DNA of 64,000 nucleotides from Brevibacillus parabrevis. GTDB lineage: Bacteria > Bacillota > Bacilli > Brevibacillales > Brevibacillaceae. Location of the stretch: contig NZ_RHHV01000010.1 of assembly GCF_003710905.1 (NCBI RefSeq), positions 1 to 64,000 on the forward strand, read 5' to 3'. Shown one piece after another: positions 52,134 through 60,681 of the stretch (position 1 is its first letter; the number at the start of each line of letters is the position of its first letter). Under the pieces are notes generated by a model. It did not search any database. It saw only the letters and a program-made list of their open reading frames with translations, and was not told the origin of the DNA. The position numbers and the translations under genes are program-made.

Positions 52134-52169
52134 AGAACGAAGGCTGCCATTGCTTTCGTTCTTTTTTTG
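52133..52169 (+). terminator. Terminator directly after the small peptide ORF
   Basis: AAGAACGAAGGC pairs with GCTTTCGTTCTT around TGCCATT, followed by TTTTT. It begins at the stop codon of the 16-codon frame. Confidence 0.85.
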
Positions 52170-52258
52170 AGCCGTAAAAGGGGATGGAGGCGAGCAGGGC
52201 ATCTATCGCTATCGCTTGTTTGGAAGCAAAAGAAAAAGCGGATTGAGGAGGAGACGCC

Positions 52259-52993
52259 ATGAGGTATAAGCGGGTGTTGGTCAAATTGAGCGGTGGAGCG
52301 GTTGCGCAGGAGAACGGGTTTGGTTTTGATCCGGTTCAGTTGGAGCATATCGCGGGGGAAATTTATTCTTTGCTGGACATGGGCGTCGAGGTCGCAATCG
52401 TCATTGGCGGCGGCAACATTTTCCGGGGAAACATGGCGGACCAGTGGGGGATCGAGCGGGTCGAGGCAGACAACATCGGAACGTTGGCAACCGTGATCAA
52501 CAGCCTGATGCTTCGCGGGGTGTTAAAGGCTCGCGTCAATACGGAAGTCCGGGTCATGACAGCTGTGCCGATCAATGCGGTCGCGGAACCGTATATCCGC
52601 CTGCGCGCCGTGCATCATCTGGAAAAGGGCTACGTAATCATTTTTGCTGGCGGAAACGGTCAGCCGTACGTGACGACAGACTATCCAGCGGTGCAACGCG
52701 CCCTGGAGGTGGAAGCAGATGCGTTGCTGGTGGCAAAGCATGGAGTAGATGGCGTGTACACGGCCGATCCGCGCAAAGATGCGACCGCACGCCAATATGT
52801 GGAAGTATCGTTTGACGAGGTAGTCCGGGAAGACCTGCGCGTCATGGACCAGTCCGCGATGATTTTGGCGAGAGATTACGGCTTGCCGCTGCACGTCTTC
52901 AATTTCAACGAGCCTGGAGCGATGGCGCAAATCTGTCGCGGAGAGCAGGTCGGAACGTTTATCAGCAAAGACGGCAGAGCCGTTTACAAGTGA
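52259..52993 (+). CDS. UMP kinase-like protein (divergent PyrH paralogue)
   Basis: A 244-residue amino acid kinase fold protein clearly related to PyrH: VIGGGNIFRGN near residue 48, GTLATVINSLML near 75, TTDYPAVQRALEVEADALLVAKHGVDGVYTADPRKDA near 138-175, and VMDQSA near 198. Several PyrH consensus residues differ: KLSGEA is KLSGGAVA, GMLATV is GTLATV, and NPFFTTDTAA reads QPYVTTDYPA. The gene is alone, not in the tsf-pyrH-frr cluster, so it is probably a second copy with changed regulation or substrate. GAGGAGGAG-type site before ATG 52259. Confidence 0.82.
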   Translation: MRYKRVLVKLSGGAVAQENGFGFDPVQLEHIAGEIYSLLDMGVEVAIVIGGGNIFRGNMADQWGIERVEADNIGTLATVINSLMLRGVLKARVNTEVRVMTAVPINAVAEPYIRLRAVHHLEKGYVIIFAGGNGQPYVTTDYPAVQRALEVEADALLVAKHGVDGVYTADPRKDATARQYVEVSFDEVVREDLRVMDQSAMILARDYGLPLHVFNFNEPGAMAQICRGEQVGTFISKDGRAVYK

Positions 52994-53019
52994 TAGGCAA
53001 TATAGGGCAAAACGAAGTA

Positions 53020-53055
53020 AGGCCGCTCCTTTTTAAAAAAGGGCGGTTTTTTTTA
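53020..53055 (+). terminator. Terminator after the UMP kinase-like gene
   Basis: CCGCTCCTTTTT pairs with AAAAAAGGGCGG, followed by TTTTTTTT. Confidence 0.85.
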
Positions 53056-53279
53056 GTGAGGCAGTTTCTTTTGTTTTGCGAATGAACAGGAAGCATGGAA
53101 GGTGATGACGTGGAGAAAAGCACTTTTTACTACTGAAAATTGAGCTTAGCGAACTATCAGATGAAGAAGAAAGCACCGGAAATGACCCCCTTAGGAAAAA
53201 TAACCAGCAGATAAAGTCCTCTCGGGACGGTTTTTTGTTTAGAATGGAAAGATAGCGACTGATTGAAAGGGTGTCACAG

Positions 53280-55478
53280 ATGAGCAAAACACTTGTGCTG
53301 GCGGAAAAGCCGTCCGTCGGGCGAGATATCGCGAAAGTATTGCAATGCCAGAAAAAAGGGAACGGTTTTCTGGAAGGTGATAAATATATTGTGACGTGGG
53401 CGTTGGGGCATCTGGTGACGCTGGCCGATCCGGAGGTTTACGGGCAGCAGTTCAGCTCCTGGCGCATCGAAGATTTGCCGATCATGCCGTCGCCTTTGAA
53501 GCTTGTCGTCATCAGGGAGAGCAACAAGCAGTTCCAGACTGTGAAGCAGCAAATGCGGCGCAGCGACGTCTCGCAAATCGTCATTGCAACCGATGCCGGG
53601 CGCGAAGGCGAGCTTGTCGCCCGCTGGATCATCGAGATGGCCCATGTGCAAAAGCCGATCAAGCGTCTGTGGATTTCTTCCGTGACCGACAAGGCGATTC
53701 GCGATGGGTTTCGCAATCTGAAGGACGGCAAGCAGTATGAAAATCTGTACGCCTCCGCAGCCGCTCGCGCAGAAGCGGACTGGCTCGTCGGCATCAATGC
53801 GACCCGCGCCTTGACAACCAAGCACAACGCCCAGCTGTCGTGCGGCCGCGTCCAGACGCCTACGCTTGCGATCGTGGCTTCCCGAGAGGAAGAAATTCGC
53901 CGCTTTACGCCCAAGCCTTTTTACGGCCTGAGAGCTGTAACAGACCAGGCGATCTCGCTCCAATGGCAAGATCAGAAGACGAAAGACATCAAAACGTTTT
54001 CCAAAGAGAAGGCAGACCAGCTGCTCGCCTCCTTGAAGCAGGAAAAAAGCGCGGAAGTAAGCGAAGTCACCCGCGCACACAAAAAGACGTACGCTCCACA
54101 GTTGTACGATTTGACTGAACTGCAAAGGGACGCCAACCGGATGTTCGGCTATTCGCCAAAAGAGACGCTGTCCATCATGCAGAGCCTTTATGAGCATCAT
54201 AAAGCCGTCACTTATCCGCGCACCGATTCCCGCTATCTCTCGGCAGATATCGTAGAGACGCTGCCAGACAGGGTCAAGGCGGTGCAGATGAAGCCGTACG
54301 CGCCACTCGCAGCCAGAATTTTGCGGTCGCCGATCAAAGCGGCGAAGTCGTTTGTCGATGACAGCAAAGTATCTGACCACCATGCGATCATCCCGACAGA
54401 GCAAGCGGTGTTTCTCGGGGATTTGAGCGACAAGGAGCGCAAAATTTTCGACCTGGTCGTCAAGCGCTTCCTTGCCGTGCTTTTGCCGCCGTTTGAGTAC
54501 GAACAAACCACGATCCAGGCAAAAATCGGCGGAGAGTGGTTTGTCGCCAAAGGAAAAACGGTGCTGGCCCAAGGCTGGAAAGAAGCGTACGACCACGATG
54601 TGGCAGACGAAGAAGGTCAGGATGAACTGAAAGAGCAATGGCTGCCCAAGATAGAAAAAGGCGATCGCTTTCAGATTCAAAATGTGGCGCAAACAAAAGG
54701 CGAGACGAAGCCGCCGGAGCCGTTCACAGAGGCAAGCCTGCTGTCCGCGATGGAAAATCCGGCCAAATACATGGCAAACGAGAGCAAAGAGCTGATCAAG
54801 ACGATCGGAGAAACGGGCGGGCTTGGTACGGTCGCCACGCGCGCAGATATTATCGAAAAGCTGTTTAACAGCTTCCTGTTGGAAAAGCGGGGCAAGCATG
54901 TGTTTGTGACGGCGAAAGCCAAGCAGCTACTGGAGCTTGTTCCCGACGAGATGCAATCGCCTACTTTGACCGCCCAGTGGGAGCAAAAGCTTGCCGCAAT
55001 CGCCAAAGGCAGCTTGAACAAGCGAGCGTTTATCGAGGAAATGCGAACGTACGCCAAAGAAGTGGTGCAGGAAATCAAAAACAGCGACAAAGCCTTCCGC
55101 CACGACAACCTGACGAGAAGCAAATGCCCGGAGTGCAGCAAGCTTTTGCTGGAAGTCAACGGAAAGCGCGGCAAAATGCTCGTCTGCCAGGACAGGGAGT
55201 GCGGCTATCGCAAAAACATTTCCAAGCAGACAAACGCGAGATGCCCGAAATGCCACAAGCGGCTGGAGATGCGCGGCGAGGGAGAAGGGCAAATGTTTGT
55301 ATGCGCGTGCGGGCACAAAGAGAAGCTGTCTACTTTCAAGGATCGCCGGGACAAGGAAAAGGGCAGCAAGCTGTCCAAAAAGGAAGTGGCCAACTACTTG
55401 AAAAAGCAGGAGCATACCGACGACGATGGCATCAACTCTGCGCTGAAAGACGCTTTGTCCAAATTCAAGTTCGAGTAA
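53280..55478 (+). CDS. topB: DNA topoisomerase III
   Basis: A 732-residue type IA topoisomerase. The Toprim acidic residues are in LVLAEKPSVGRDIAKVL (residues 4-20) and IATDAGREGELVARW near 103. The catalytic tyrosine lies in AVTYPRTDSRYL near 312. The C-terminus carries two four-cysteine zinc modules (CPEC...CQDREC and CPKC...CACG) near residues 617-678, followed by a charged tail. It decatenates DNA and resolves recombination intermediates. ATG 53280 follows GAAAGGG; the GTG at 53271 overlaps that site. Confidence 0.95.
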   Translation: MSKTLVLAEKPSVGRDIAKVLQCQKKGNGFLEGDKYIVTWALGHLVTLADPEVYGQQFSSWRIEDLPIMPSPLKLVVIRESNKQFQTVKQQMRRSDVSQIVIATDAGREGELVARWIIEMAHVQKPIKRLWISSVTDKAIRDGFRNLKDGKQYENLYASAAARAEADWLVGINATRALTTKHNAQLSCGRVQTPTLAIVASREEEIRRFTPKPFYGLRAVTDQAISLQWQDQKTKDIKTFSKEKADQLLASLKQEKSAEVSEVTRAHKKTYAPQLYDLTELQRDANRMFGYSPKETLSIMQSLYEHHKAVTYPRTDSRYLSADIVETLPDRVKAVQMKPYAPLAARILRSPIKAAKSFVDDSKVSDHHAIIPTEQAVFLGDLSDKERKIFDLVVKRFLAVLLPPFEYEQTTIQAKIGGEWFVAKGKTVLAQGWKEAYDHDVADEEGQDELKEQWLPKIEKGDRFQIQNVAQTKGETKPPEPFTEASLLSAMENPAKYMANESKELIKTIGETGGLGTVATRADIIEKLFNSFLLEKRGKHVFVTAKAKQLLELVPDEMQSPTLTAQWEQKLAAIAKGSLNKRAFIEEMRTYAKEVVQEIKNSDKAFRHDNLTRSKCPECSKLLLEVNGKRGKMLVCQDRECGYRKNISKQTNARCPKCHKRLEMRGEGEGQMFVCACGHKEKLSTFKDRRDKEKGSKLSKKEVANYLKKQEHTDDDGINSALKDALSKFKFE

Positions 55479-55492
55479 TCGCAGCACAACTC

Positions 55493-55533
55493 GCAAACGC
55501 CCAGGTCGCATATGGACCGGGGCGTTTTTTCTT
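55493..55533 (+). terminator. Terminator after topB
   Basis: AAACGCCC-A-GGTC and GGACC-GGGGCGTTT form a long stem around GCATAT, followed by TTTTTC. Confidence 0.88.
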
Positions 55534-55553
55534 TGAGTAGCGAAAAAAAGCGA

Positions 55554-55582
55554 TTGCATGTCGGGCGGAAGGGGCATATACT
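55554..55582 (+). promoter_or_regulatory. Sigma-A promoter of the efflux operon
   Basis: TTGCAT (55554-55559), a 17-base spacer, TATACT (55577-55582). It is followed at once by the palindrome ATACT-CAG-AGTAT and then the first operator. Confidence 0.7.
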
Positions 55583-55590
55583 CAGAGTAT

Positions 55591-55614
55591 AAAAGTGAGT
55601 AATCACTCGCTTTT
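55591..55614 (+). promoter_or_regulatory. TetR-type operator 1 of the efflux operon
   Basis: Arms AAAAGTGAGT and ACTCGCTTTT around AATC form a 24-bp inverted repeat with one mismatch, just downstream of the promoter. It shares AAAAGTGAG and CACT with operator 2. Confidence 0.65.
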
Positions 55615-55710
55615 ATGTTTTACAAAATGATAACCAGCCATCATGGATAAACGAATCCCCCATGAACATGCAAAAGCAAGCGAAAACGCGCTCTTTTTTT
55701 ACACATCAGC

Positions 55711-55730
55711 AAAAGTGAGCGCTCACTATT
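55711..55730 (+). promoter_or_regulatory. TetR-type operator 2 of the efflux operon
   Basis: AGTGAGCGCTCACT (55714-55727) is a perfect 14-bp palindrome preceded by AAA. It lies 26 bases before the start codon and overlaps a possible -10, TATTAT at 55727-55732. Confidence 0.65.
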
Positions 55731-55752
55731 ATACGAAACGAGGAGATGTTGC

Positions 55753-56943
55753 ATGAAGCGTATTTTGCGCACGGTATGGATCGGCAGTCTGGCTCTTGCC
55801 TTGTCAGGCTGCGGGTTGTTCGGCGAAAAGCAGCCGTCTTTGTCCGGAACGATTGAAGCAGATGAATGGCCTGTCGTGGCAGAAGTAGGCGGGACGGTGA
55901 CGAGGGTGATCGCCGAGGAAGGAAGCACGGTGAAAAAAGGCGAAGTGCTGGCGGAAATCGATCAGCGCAGCTACCAGATCAGCGTCGCAGAAGCGAAAGC
56001 AGCATTGGAACAGGCGAAAGCCAAACTGGAGGAAGCGAAGGCAGGCTCCCGCGACCAGACGATTCAGAAGGGAGTGGCAGCCGTCCAGCAAGCGAACGCC
56101 AACATCCGCTTGGCACAGGCCAGAAGCAGTCAGGCCGAAGCGGGGATTGCCAGAGCGAGACAGCAGTTGGCGCAGGTCGAGGCGCAGCGCGAGGGAGCGG
56201 AGGAGACGCTGCATTTTCAGCAAAAACGGCTTCAGGAAGTGACGGCTCTGTACGAAAAAGGCGCGATCTCGCAAAAAGACCTGGACATGCAAAAAGAAGC
56301 GGTGAACCAGGCGACGACGCAGCTGAACCAGTGGACGGCCCAGGTGGCGCAAGTCAAAGCGGCGTACAGCTCGGCAGAGGAGGAGGCAGCTGCGGCGGCA
56401 GCCCAGATCGGCACAGCCAAGGCGCAGGAGCAAGGGGCGCAGGCAGAGCTTGATTTGGCCCGGGAAGGCAGCACGGTCTATACGATCCGCGCTTTGCTTG
56501 CCGCGCAGGAGCAGGCTCAGGCCAGGCTCGACCAGGCGATGCTGCAACTGGACAAGACCCGGGTAGTCGCAGCAGAGGACGGCGTGTTGTTGCGGTCCTC
56601 CGTCGAGCAGGGCGAAGTGGCGAAAACCGGAGCTACGCTGTTCACGATGATGAAGGCCGATCAGCTCAAACTCGTCGTCTACATCCCGGAAGCGCAGCTG
56701 AATCGCGTGCAAAAAGGGCAGGAAGTCGGCATACAGGTGGACGCGTATCCGAACGAGACGTTTAAAGGGACGATCAGCCGGATTTCGGAAAAGGCGGAAT
56801 TTACCCCGAAAAATGTGCAGACGCAAGATGAGCGGACGAAGCTCGTTTTTGCGGTGACGATTGACGTGGCAAAAGGGCAGGAGAAAATCAAGCCGGGGAT
56901 GCCAGCAGACGTGCTGTTGCCAGAAGGAGAGAACGCCCAATGA
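55753..56943 (+). CDS. HlyD-family efflux lipoprotein
   Basis: A 396-residue membrane-fusion-type protein. The signal peptide ends in lipobox LALSGC (cysteine near residue 20). A lipoyl/barrel half-motif, GTIEADEWPVVAEVGGTVTRVIAEEGSTVKKGEVLAEID (about residues 33-70), is followed by a long alanine/glutamine coiled coil (75-250) and the returning barrel with VVYIPEAQLNRVQKGQEVGIQVDAYPNE. It spans from the membrane to the wall side and pairs with the ABC exporter encoded next. AGGAGATG precedes ATG 55753. This adaptor-ABC pairing in a Gram-positive points to drug or lipid export. Confidence 0.9.
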   Translation: MKRILRTVWIGSLALALSGCGLFGEKQPSLSGTIEADEWPVVAEVGGTVTRVIAEEGSTVKKGEVLAEIDQRSYQISVAEAKAALEQAKAKLEEAKAGSRDQTIQKGVAAVQQANANIRLAQARSSQAEAGIARARQQLAQVEAQREGAEETLHFQQKRLQEVTALYEKGAISQKDLDMQKEAVNQATTQLNQWTAQVAQVKAAYSSAEEEAAAAAAQIGTAKAQEQGAQAELDLAREGSTVYTIRALLAAQEQAQARLDQAMLQLDKTRVVAAEDGVLLRSSVEQGEVAKTGATLFTMMKADQLKLVVYIPEAQLNRVQKGQEVGIQVDAYPNETFKGTISRISEKAEFTPKNVQTQDERTKLVFAVTIDVAKGQEKIKPGMPADVLLPEGENAQ

Positions 56944-57698
56944 ACGTCGCCATTGAGTGCCAGCAACTGACAAAGCGTTTCGGAGAGCGCACCGCCGTCA
57001 ACCAGCTGACTTTGACAGTGCCAAAAGGTTCGATCTACGGCTTCCTCGGCCCGAACGGCTCGGGCAAGTCGACGACGATTCGCATGCTGTGCGGGCTGAT
57101 GACGCCCACGACTGGCAGCGGCACGGTGCTTGGCTACGACGTGATGACACAGAGCGAGGAGATCAAGCAGCGAATCGGCTACATGTCGCAAAAGTTCAGC
57201 CTGTATGAAGATTTGACAGTGGAAGAAAATCTCGATTTTTACGCGGGCGTGTATCAGCTTGGCGCAGCAGAGCGCAAGCAGCGAAAAGCCGAGCTGATCG
57301 AGATGGCTGGTTTGACAGGACGCGAGAAGCAGCTGGCAGGCTCGTTGTCCGGCGGCTGGAAGCAGCGTCTTGCCTTGTCCTGCGCTTTGCTGCACAAGCC
57401 GGAGCTGTTGATTTTGGATGAGCCGACCGCGGGAGTCGATCCGGTGTCCCGGCGCATTTTTTGGGACGTCATTCACGAGCTGGCGAAGCAAGGAATTACT
57501 GTGCTCGTGACCACGCACTACATGGATGAGGCCCAGACGTGCGACTGGATCGGCTTCATTTTCTTTGGCAATTTGCTTGCCGAAGGAACTCCCGGGGAAT
57601 TGATTGAGCGCATGGAAGCGAACAATCTGGAGGACGTGTTTATCGAGCTGGTACGGCGGGAGGAAGCGAGGCAGGCAGCAGAGGGGGGAGCGCGATGA
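56940..57698 (+). CDS. ABC-2 exporter ATPase
   Basis: A 252-residue ABC ATPase of the drug/antibiotic exporter group. Walker A GPNGSGKST is near residue 38, the signature LSGGWKQRLALSCALLHKPE near 136, and Walker B LLILDEPTAGVDPVSRR near 155. It resembles one half of the YbhF type. The ATG overlaps the adaptor stop by four bases, and the gene overlaps the permease gene by four. It drives the ABC-2 permease encoded next. Confidence 0.92.
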   Translation: MNVAIECQQLTKRFGERTAVNQLTLTVPKGSIYGFLGPNGSGKSTTIRMLCGLMTPTTGSGTVLGYDVMTQSEEIKQRIGYMSQKFSLYEDLTVEENLDFYAGVYQLGAAERKQRKAELIEMAGLTGREKQLAGSLSGGWKQRLALSCALLHKPELLILDEPTAGVDPVSRRIFWDVIHELAKQGITVLVTTHYMDEAQTCDWIGFIFFGNLLAEGTPGELIERMEANNLEDVFIELVRREEARQAAEGGAR

Positions 57699-58834
57699 AG
57701 CGGTTCGTCTGGGAGCGCTACTGGTCCGTCGTCAAAAAAGAAGTGATCCAGATCAAGCGCGATCGGCCCAGTCTGGCGATTGCCCTGGTCATGCCGCTAA
57801 TGCTGCTGTTTTTGTTCGGCTACGCCGTCAATACAGACGTGAGCGACATCAAGATGGCAGTTTGGAACCAAAGTCCTTCTGCGGCAAGCCGGGAGTTGGT
57901 CGAGCAGTTTGTCCACACGGAAATTTTTCAGGCAACAGCCAGTGTCAGCGGGTACCGCGAGCTGGAAGCGATGCTCGACGAAGGCACGGTGGACGTAGGC
58001 TTGGTGATCGGGCCGGACTACACGCGCAAAAAAGATCGGGGCGAGCCAGCCCACATCCAGCTGCTCATTAACGGCTCTGATCCGAATATCGCGCGCACCG
58101 CCATGTCCAACGCCCAACTGATCGTGCAGCATCAGGCGATCGCGCTCCAGGAAAAAAATCTGCAAAAACAAGGGCTGGGCGAGCTGCAACTGCCGCTTGA
58201 GCTGGATACACGGGTGCTGTTCAACCCGAATATGGAAAGCATCGTCTTCAACATCCCGGGCTTGATCGGGCTGATTATGCAAAATGTCACGATGATCTTG
58301 ACCGCCTTTTCACTCGTGCGCGAAAAAGAACGGGGAACGATGGAGCAGCTCGTGGTGACGCCGATTCGTCCGTTGGAGCTGATGCTGGGCAAAATTACGC
58401 CGTACGTCGGTGTCGGCCTGTTCTCCTTTTGCCTCGTGCTCCTGGTCGGAACAGCCTGGTTCGGGGTGCCTGTCAAAGGCAGCATCGGCCTGTTGGTCGC
58501 CTTGTCAGTCCTGTTTCTCGTGACGACGCTGCTCCTCGGGATTTTTATCTCTACGGTAGCAAAGACGCAACTGCAAGCGATGCAGATGGCTTTCGCACTC
58601 ATTCTGCCCAGCGTGCTTTTGTCCGGCTTCATGTTCCCGCGCGATTCGATGCCTGTCGTGATACAATGGTTGGGCGGGCTGGTCCCGTTGACTTATTTTC
58701 TGGAAATTCTGCGCGGAATCTTTTTGAAAGGCGTGGGCGCCGAGGCGCTCTGGAAAGACATCGTCGGGATGGGAGCATTCAGTCTGCTGATTTTGGCTGT
58801 CGCCATCGGAAGGTTCCGCAAGAAGATTGAATAG
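57695..58834 (+). CDS. ABC-2 exporter permease
   Basis: A 379-residue permease of the YbhS/YbhR type. One helix at the N-terminus ([19 protein letters not shown]) is followed by an extracytoplasmic domain of about 150 residues. Five more helices follow, with [35 protein letters not shown] near residues 200-232 and the ABC-2 ending [38 protein letters not shown]. It forms the membrane channel of the efflux system. It overlaps the ATPase gene by four bases. Confidence 0.92.
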   Translation: [379 protein letters not shown]

Positions 58835-58851
58835 AGGAGCGTACGTGACGT

Positions 58852-59523
58852 ATGAACAAGCCGCCATCGTTTGAAGAGGGCCTGTTGCAATATGTGGAGG
58901 AGCTGAAGGACGAGAGCGAGATGACGGAGAAGCAGCGCAATATTTTGCGAGCCTCTGTCAAGCTGTTTGCGGAAAAAGGATTTCACGCCAGCTCAACCGC
59001 GGAGATCGCCAAAGAGGCAGGAGTGGCCGAAGGAACGATTTTCCGTCATTACAAATCGAAAAAAGACATCTTGCTTGCGGTTGTCGCCCCTGTTCTGGTG
59101 AAGTTCGCGGCACCGTTCATCTTGAAGGACTTGCGCGAGATTTTCCGGGAGCAGGCGCAAAAGCCGTTCGGAGAAATCGTGGCGGAGCTGTACCGCAATC
59201 GCTTGAATCTGGTCGGTGCCAACGAGAAGCACATCCGCATCTTGCTGCAGGAGGCGTTTTTCCATCCGGAGATTCGGGAAGCGCTGATCGCGACCGTATT
59301 TGAAGACGCAAAAGCAATGGTGCAAAAGCTGATCGAAGCCAAAATCGACGCGGGCGAGCTGCGTCCACTGCCGAGCCAGGCTGTGTTTCGGGTCGTGCTG
59401 TCTTCCTTGATCGGAATGGTGCTGTTCCGCCAGGTGCTGGACAAGGAAGATTACGCCTATTATAGCGATGAAGAACAGATCGCTTTGACCGTAGATATTT
59501 TGTTGAACGGAATTGGCAAATGA
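58852..59523 (+). CDS. TetR-family regulator of the efflux operon
   Basis: A 223-residue TetR repressor. The helix-turn-helix is ILRASVKLFAEKGFHASSTAEIAKEAGVAEGTIFRHYKSKKDILLAVV (about residues 31-77). The C-terminal ligand domain is all helical. It is the last gene of the efflux operon, and the two palindromes upstream of the first gene are its likely operators. An AGAGGAG site precedes ATG 58852 at a spacing of 12. The inducing compound is unknown. Confidence 0.9.
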   Translation: MNKPPSFEEGLLQYVEELKDESEMTEKQRNILRASVKLFAEKGFHASSTAEIAKEAGVAEGTIFRHYKSKKDILLAVVAPVLVKFAAPFILKDLREIFREQAQKPFGEIVAELYRNRLNLVGANEKHIRILLQEAFFHPEIREALIATVFEDAKAMVQKLIEAKIDAGELRPLPSQAVFRVVLSSLIGMVLFRQVLDKEDYAYYSDEEQIALTVDILLNGIGK

Positions 59524-59562
59524 GATTTTATCGATAAGGGAACGTTTTCTCTCTAATTGGCT

Positions 59563-59591
59563 GTAACAGAAAGGCCGCAAAGTGGTATAAT
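59563..59591 (+). promoter_or_regulatory. Sigma-A promoter of purU
   Basis: GTAACA (59563-59568), a 17-base spacer, and a perfect TATAAT (59586-59591), about 45 bases before the purU start codon. Confidence 0.55.
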
Positions 59592-59635
59592 TGCAAACAA
59601 CTTTTTGCTGTTTGCTTTTGGAGGAGAGAGAAACC

Positions 59636-60532
59636 ATGCATTTGTTATCAGAGAGAGACTGGCTCGCGTATCGGGAAAAAAACAAAGACCGTGCGCGCAT
59701 GCTCATTTCCTGCCCGGACCGCGCGGGAATCGTGGCGGCTGTATCGAACTTTTTGTTTCAGCAAGGCGCGAATATCGTTCAGTCTGACCAGTACACGACA
59801 GACCCGGAAACAGGCCGCTTTTTCATGCGGATCGAATTTGATCTGATCAACCTGGAGGAGCGCTTTGAAGCGATCAAGGCCGAGTTCAGTCAAGTAGCGG
59901 AAAGCTTCAGCATGGACTGGTCGCTGGTGGAAGCGAACAAGCGCAAAAAAGTCGCGCTGTTTGTTTCCAAGGAAGATCACTGTTTGCTGGAGCTGCTCTG
60001 GCGCTGGAAGTCCGGCGAGCTGCACGCAGACATTTCGGTGGTTGTCAGCAATCACCCGGACATGCAGGAGACGGTGGAGTCTTTTGGCATCCCGTACCGC
60101 TGCATCCCGGTGACGAAGGACAACAAGCCGCAGGCTGAGCAAGAGCAGCTTGAGGCGGCAGAGGGCGTCGATCTGATCGTCCTGGCCCGCTATATGCAGA
60201 TCTTGTCTCCGCGTTTTCTCACAGACTACGCGATGCGGATCATCAACATCCATCATTCGTTCCTCCCGGCCTTCGTGGGAGCGAAGCCGTACGAGCAGGC
60301 GTACCGCCGCGGCGTGAAGCTGATCGGGGCGACGGCGCATTACGTCACCGAGGAGCTGGATGCGGGGCCGATTATCGAGCAGGACGTGCAACGCGTATCG
60401 CACCAGGAAGATGTAGAAGCGCTGAAGCAGCTCGGACGCCAGGTAGAGCGCACCGTATTGGCGCGGGCTGTCCGCTGGCATCTGGAAGATCGCGTACTGG
60501 TTTACGGCAACAAGACGATCGTTTTCCCGTAA
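59636..60532 (+). CDS. purU: Formyltetrahydrofolate deformylase
   Basis: A 298-residue enzyme that hydrolyses 10-formyl-THF to formate and THF, balancing the one-carbon pool. An N-terminal ACT domain (RARMLISCPDRAGIVAAVSNFLFQQGANIVQSDQY) is followed by a formyltransferase-fold domain. Its catalytic region is seen in IVLARYMQILSP, INIHHSFLPAFVGAKPYEQAY near residue 205 and GATAHYVTEELDAGPIIEQD near 228. ATG 59636 follows GGAGGAGAG at 59620-59628; an upstream reading from 59591 would place this site inside the gene. Single-gene unit with a terminator. Confidence 0.95.
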   Translation: MHLLSERDWLAYREKNKDRARMLISCPDRAGIVAAVSNFLFQQGANIVQSDQYTTDPETGRFFMRIEFDLINLEERFEAIKAEFSQVAESFSMDWSLVEANKRKKVALFVSKEDHCLLELLWRWKSGELHADISVVVSNHPDMQETVESFGIPYRCIPVTKDNKPQAEQEQLEAAEGVDLIVLARYMQILSPRFLTDYAMRIINIHHSFLPAFVGAKPYEQAYRRGVKLIGATAHYVTEELDAGPIIEQDVQRVSHQEDVEALKQLGRQVERTVLARAVRWHLEDRVLVYGNKTIVFP

Positions 60533-60567
60533 CAGGTTGAATCGATTAGGCGTTCAGCAGGATCAAC

Positions 60568-60604
60568 AGGAAAAAGCTTCCCCAGGCAGGGAAGCTTTTT
60601 TGTT
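60568..60604 (+). terminator. Terminator after purU
   Basis: AAAAAGCTTCCC pairs with GGGAAGCTTTTT around CAGGCA, followed by TTG. Confidence 0.9.
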
Positions 60605-60681
60605 TGGCGCGTTAAAGGCGATGTCCAAAGGGGGAAGAAGTCTCGCTTCGACGACCGTTTCTTTTAGGCTTAGGACTTAGG

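Noticed and set aside
53274-54899. A 541-codon open frame on the minus strand opposite topB.
   Set aside because: It mirrors the codon bias of topB and lacks a ribosome binding site and any motif.
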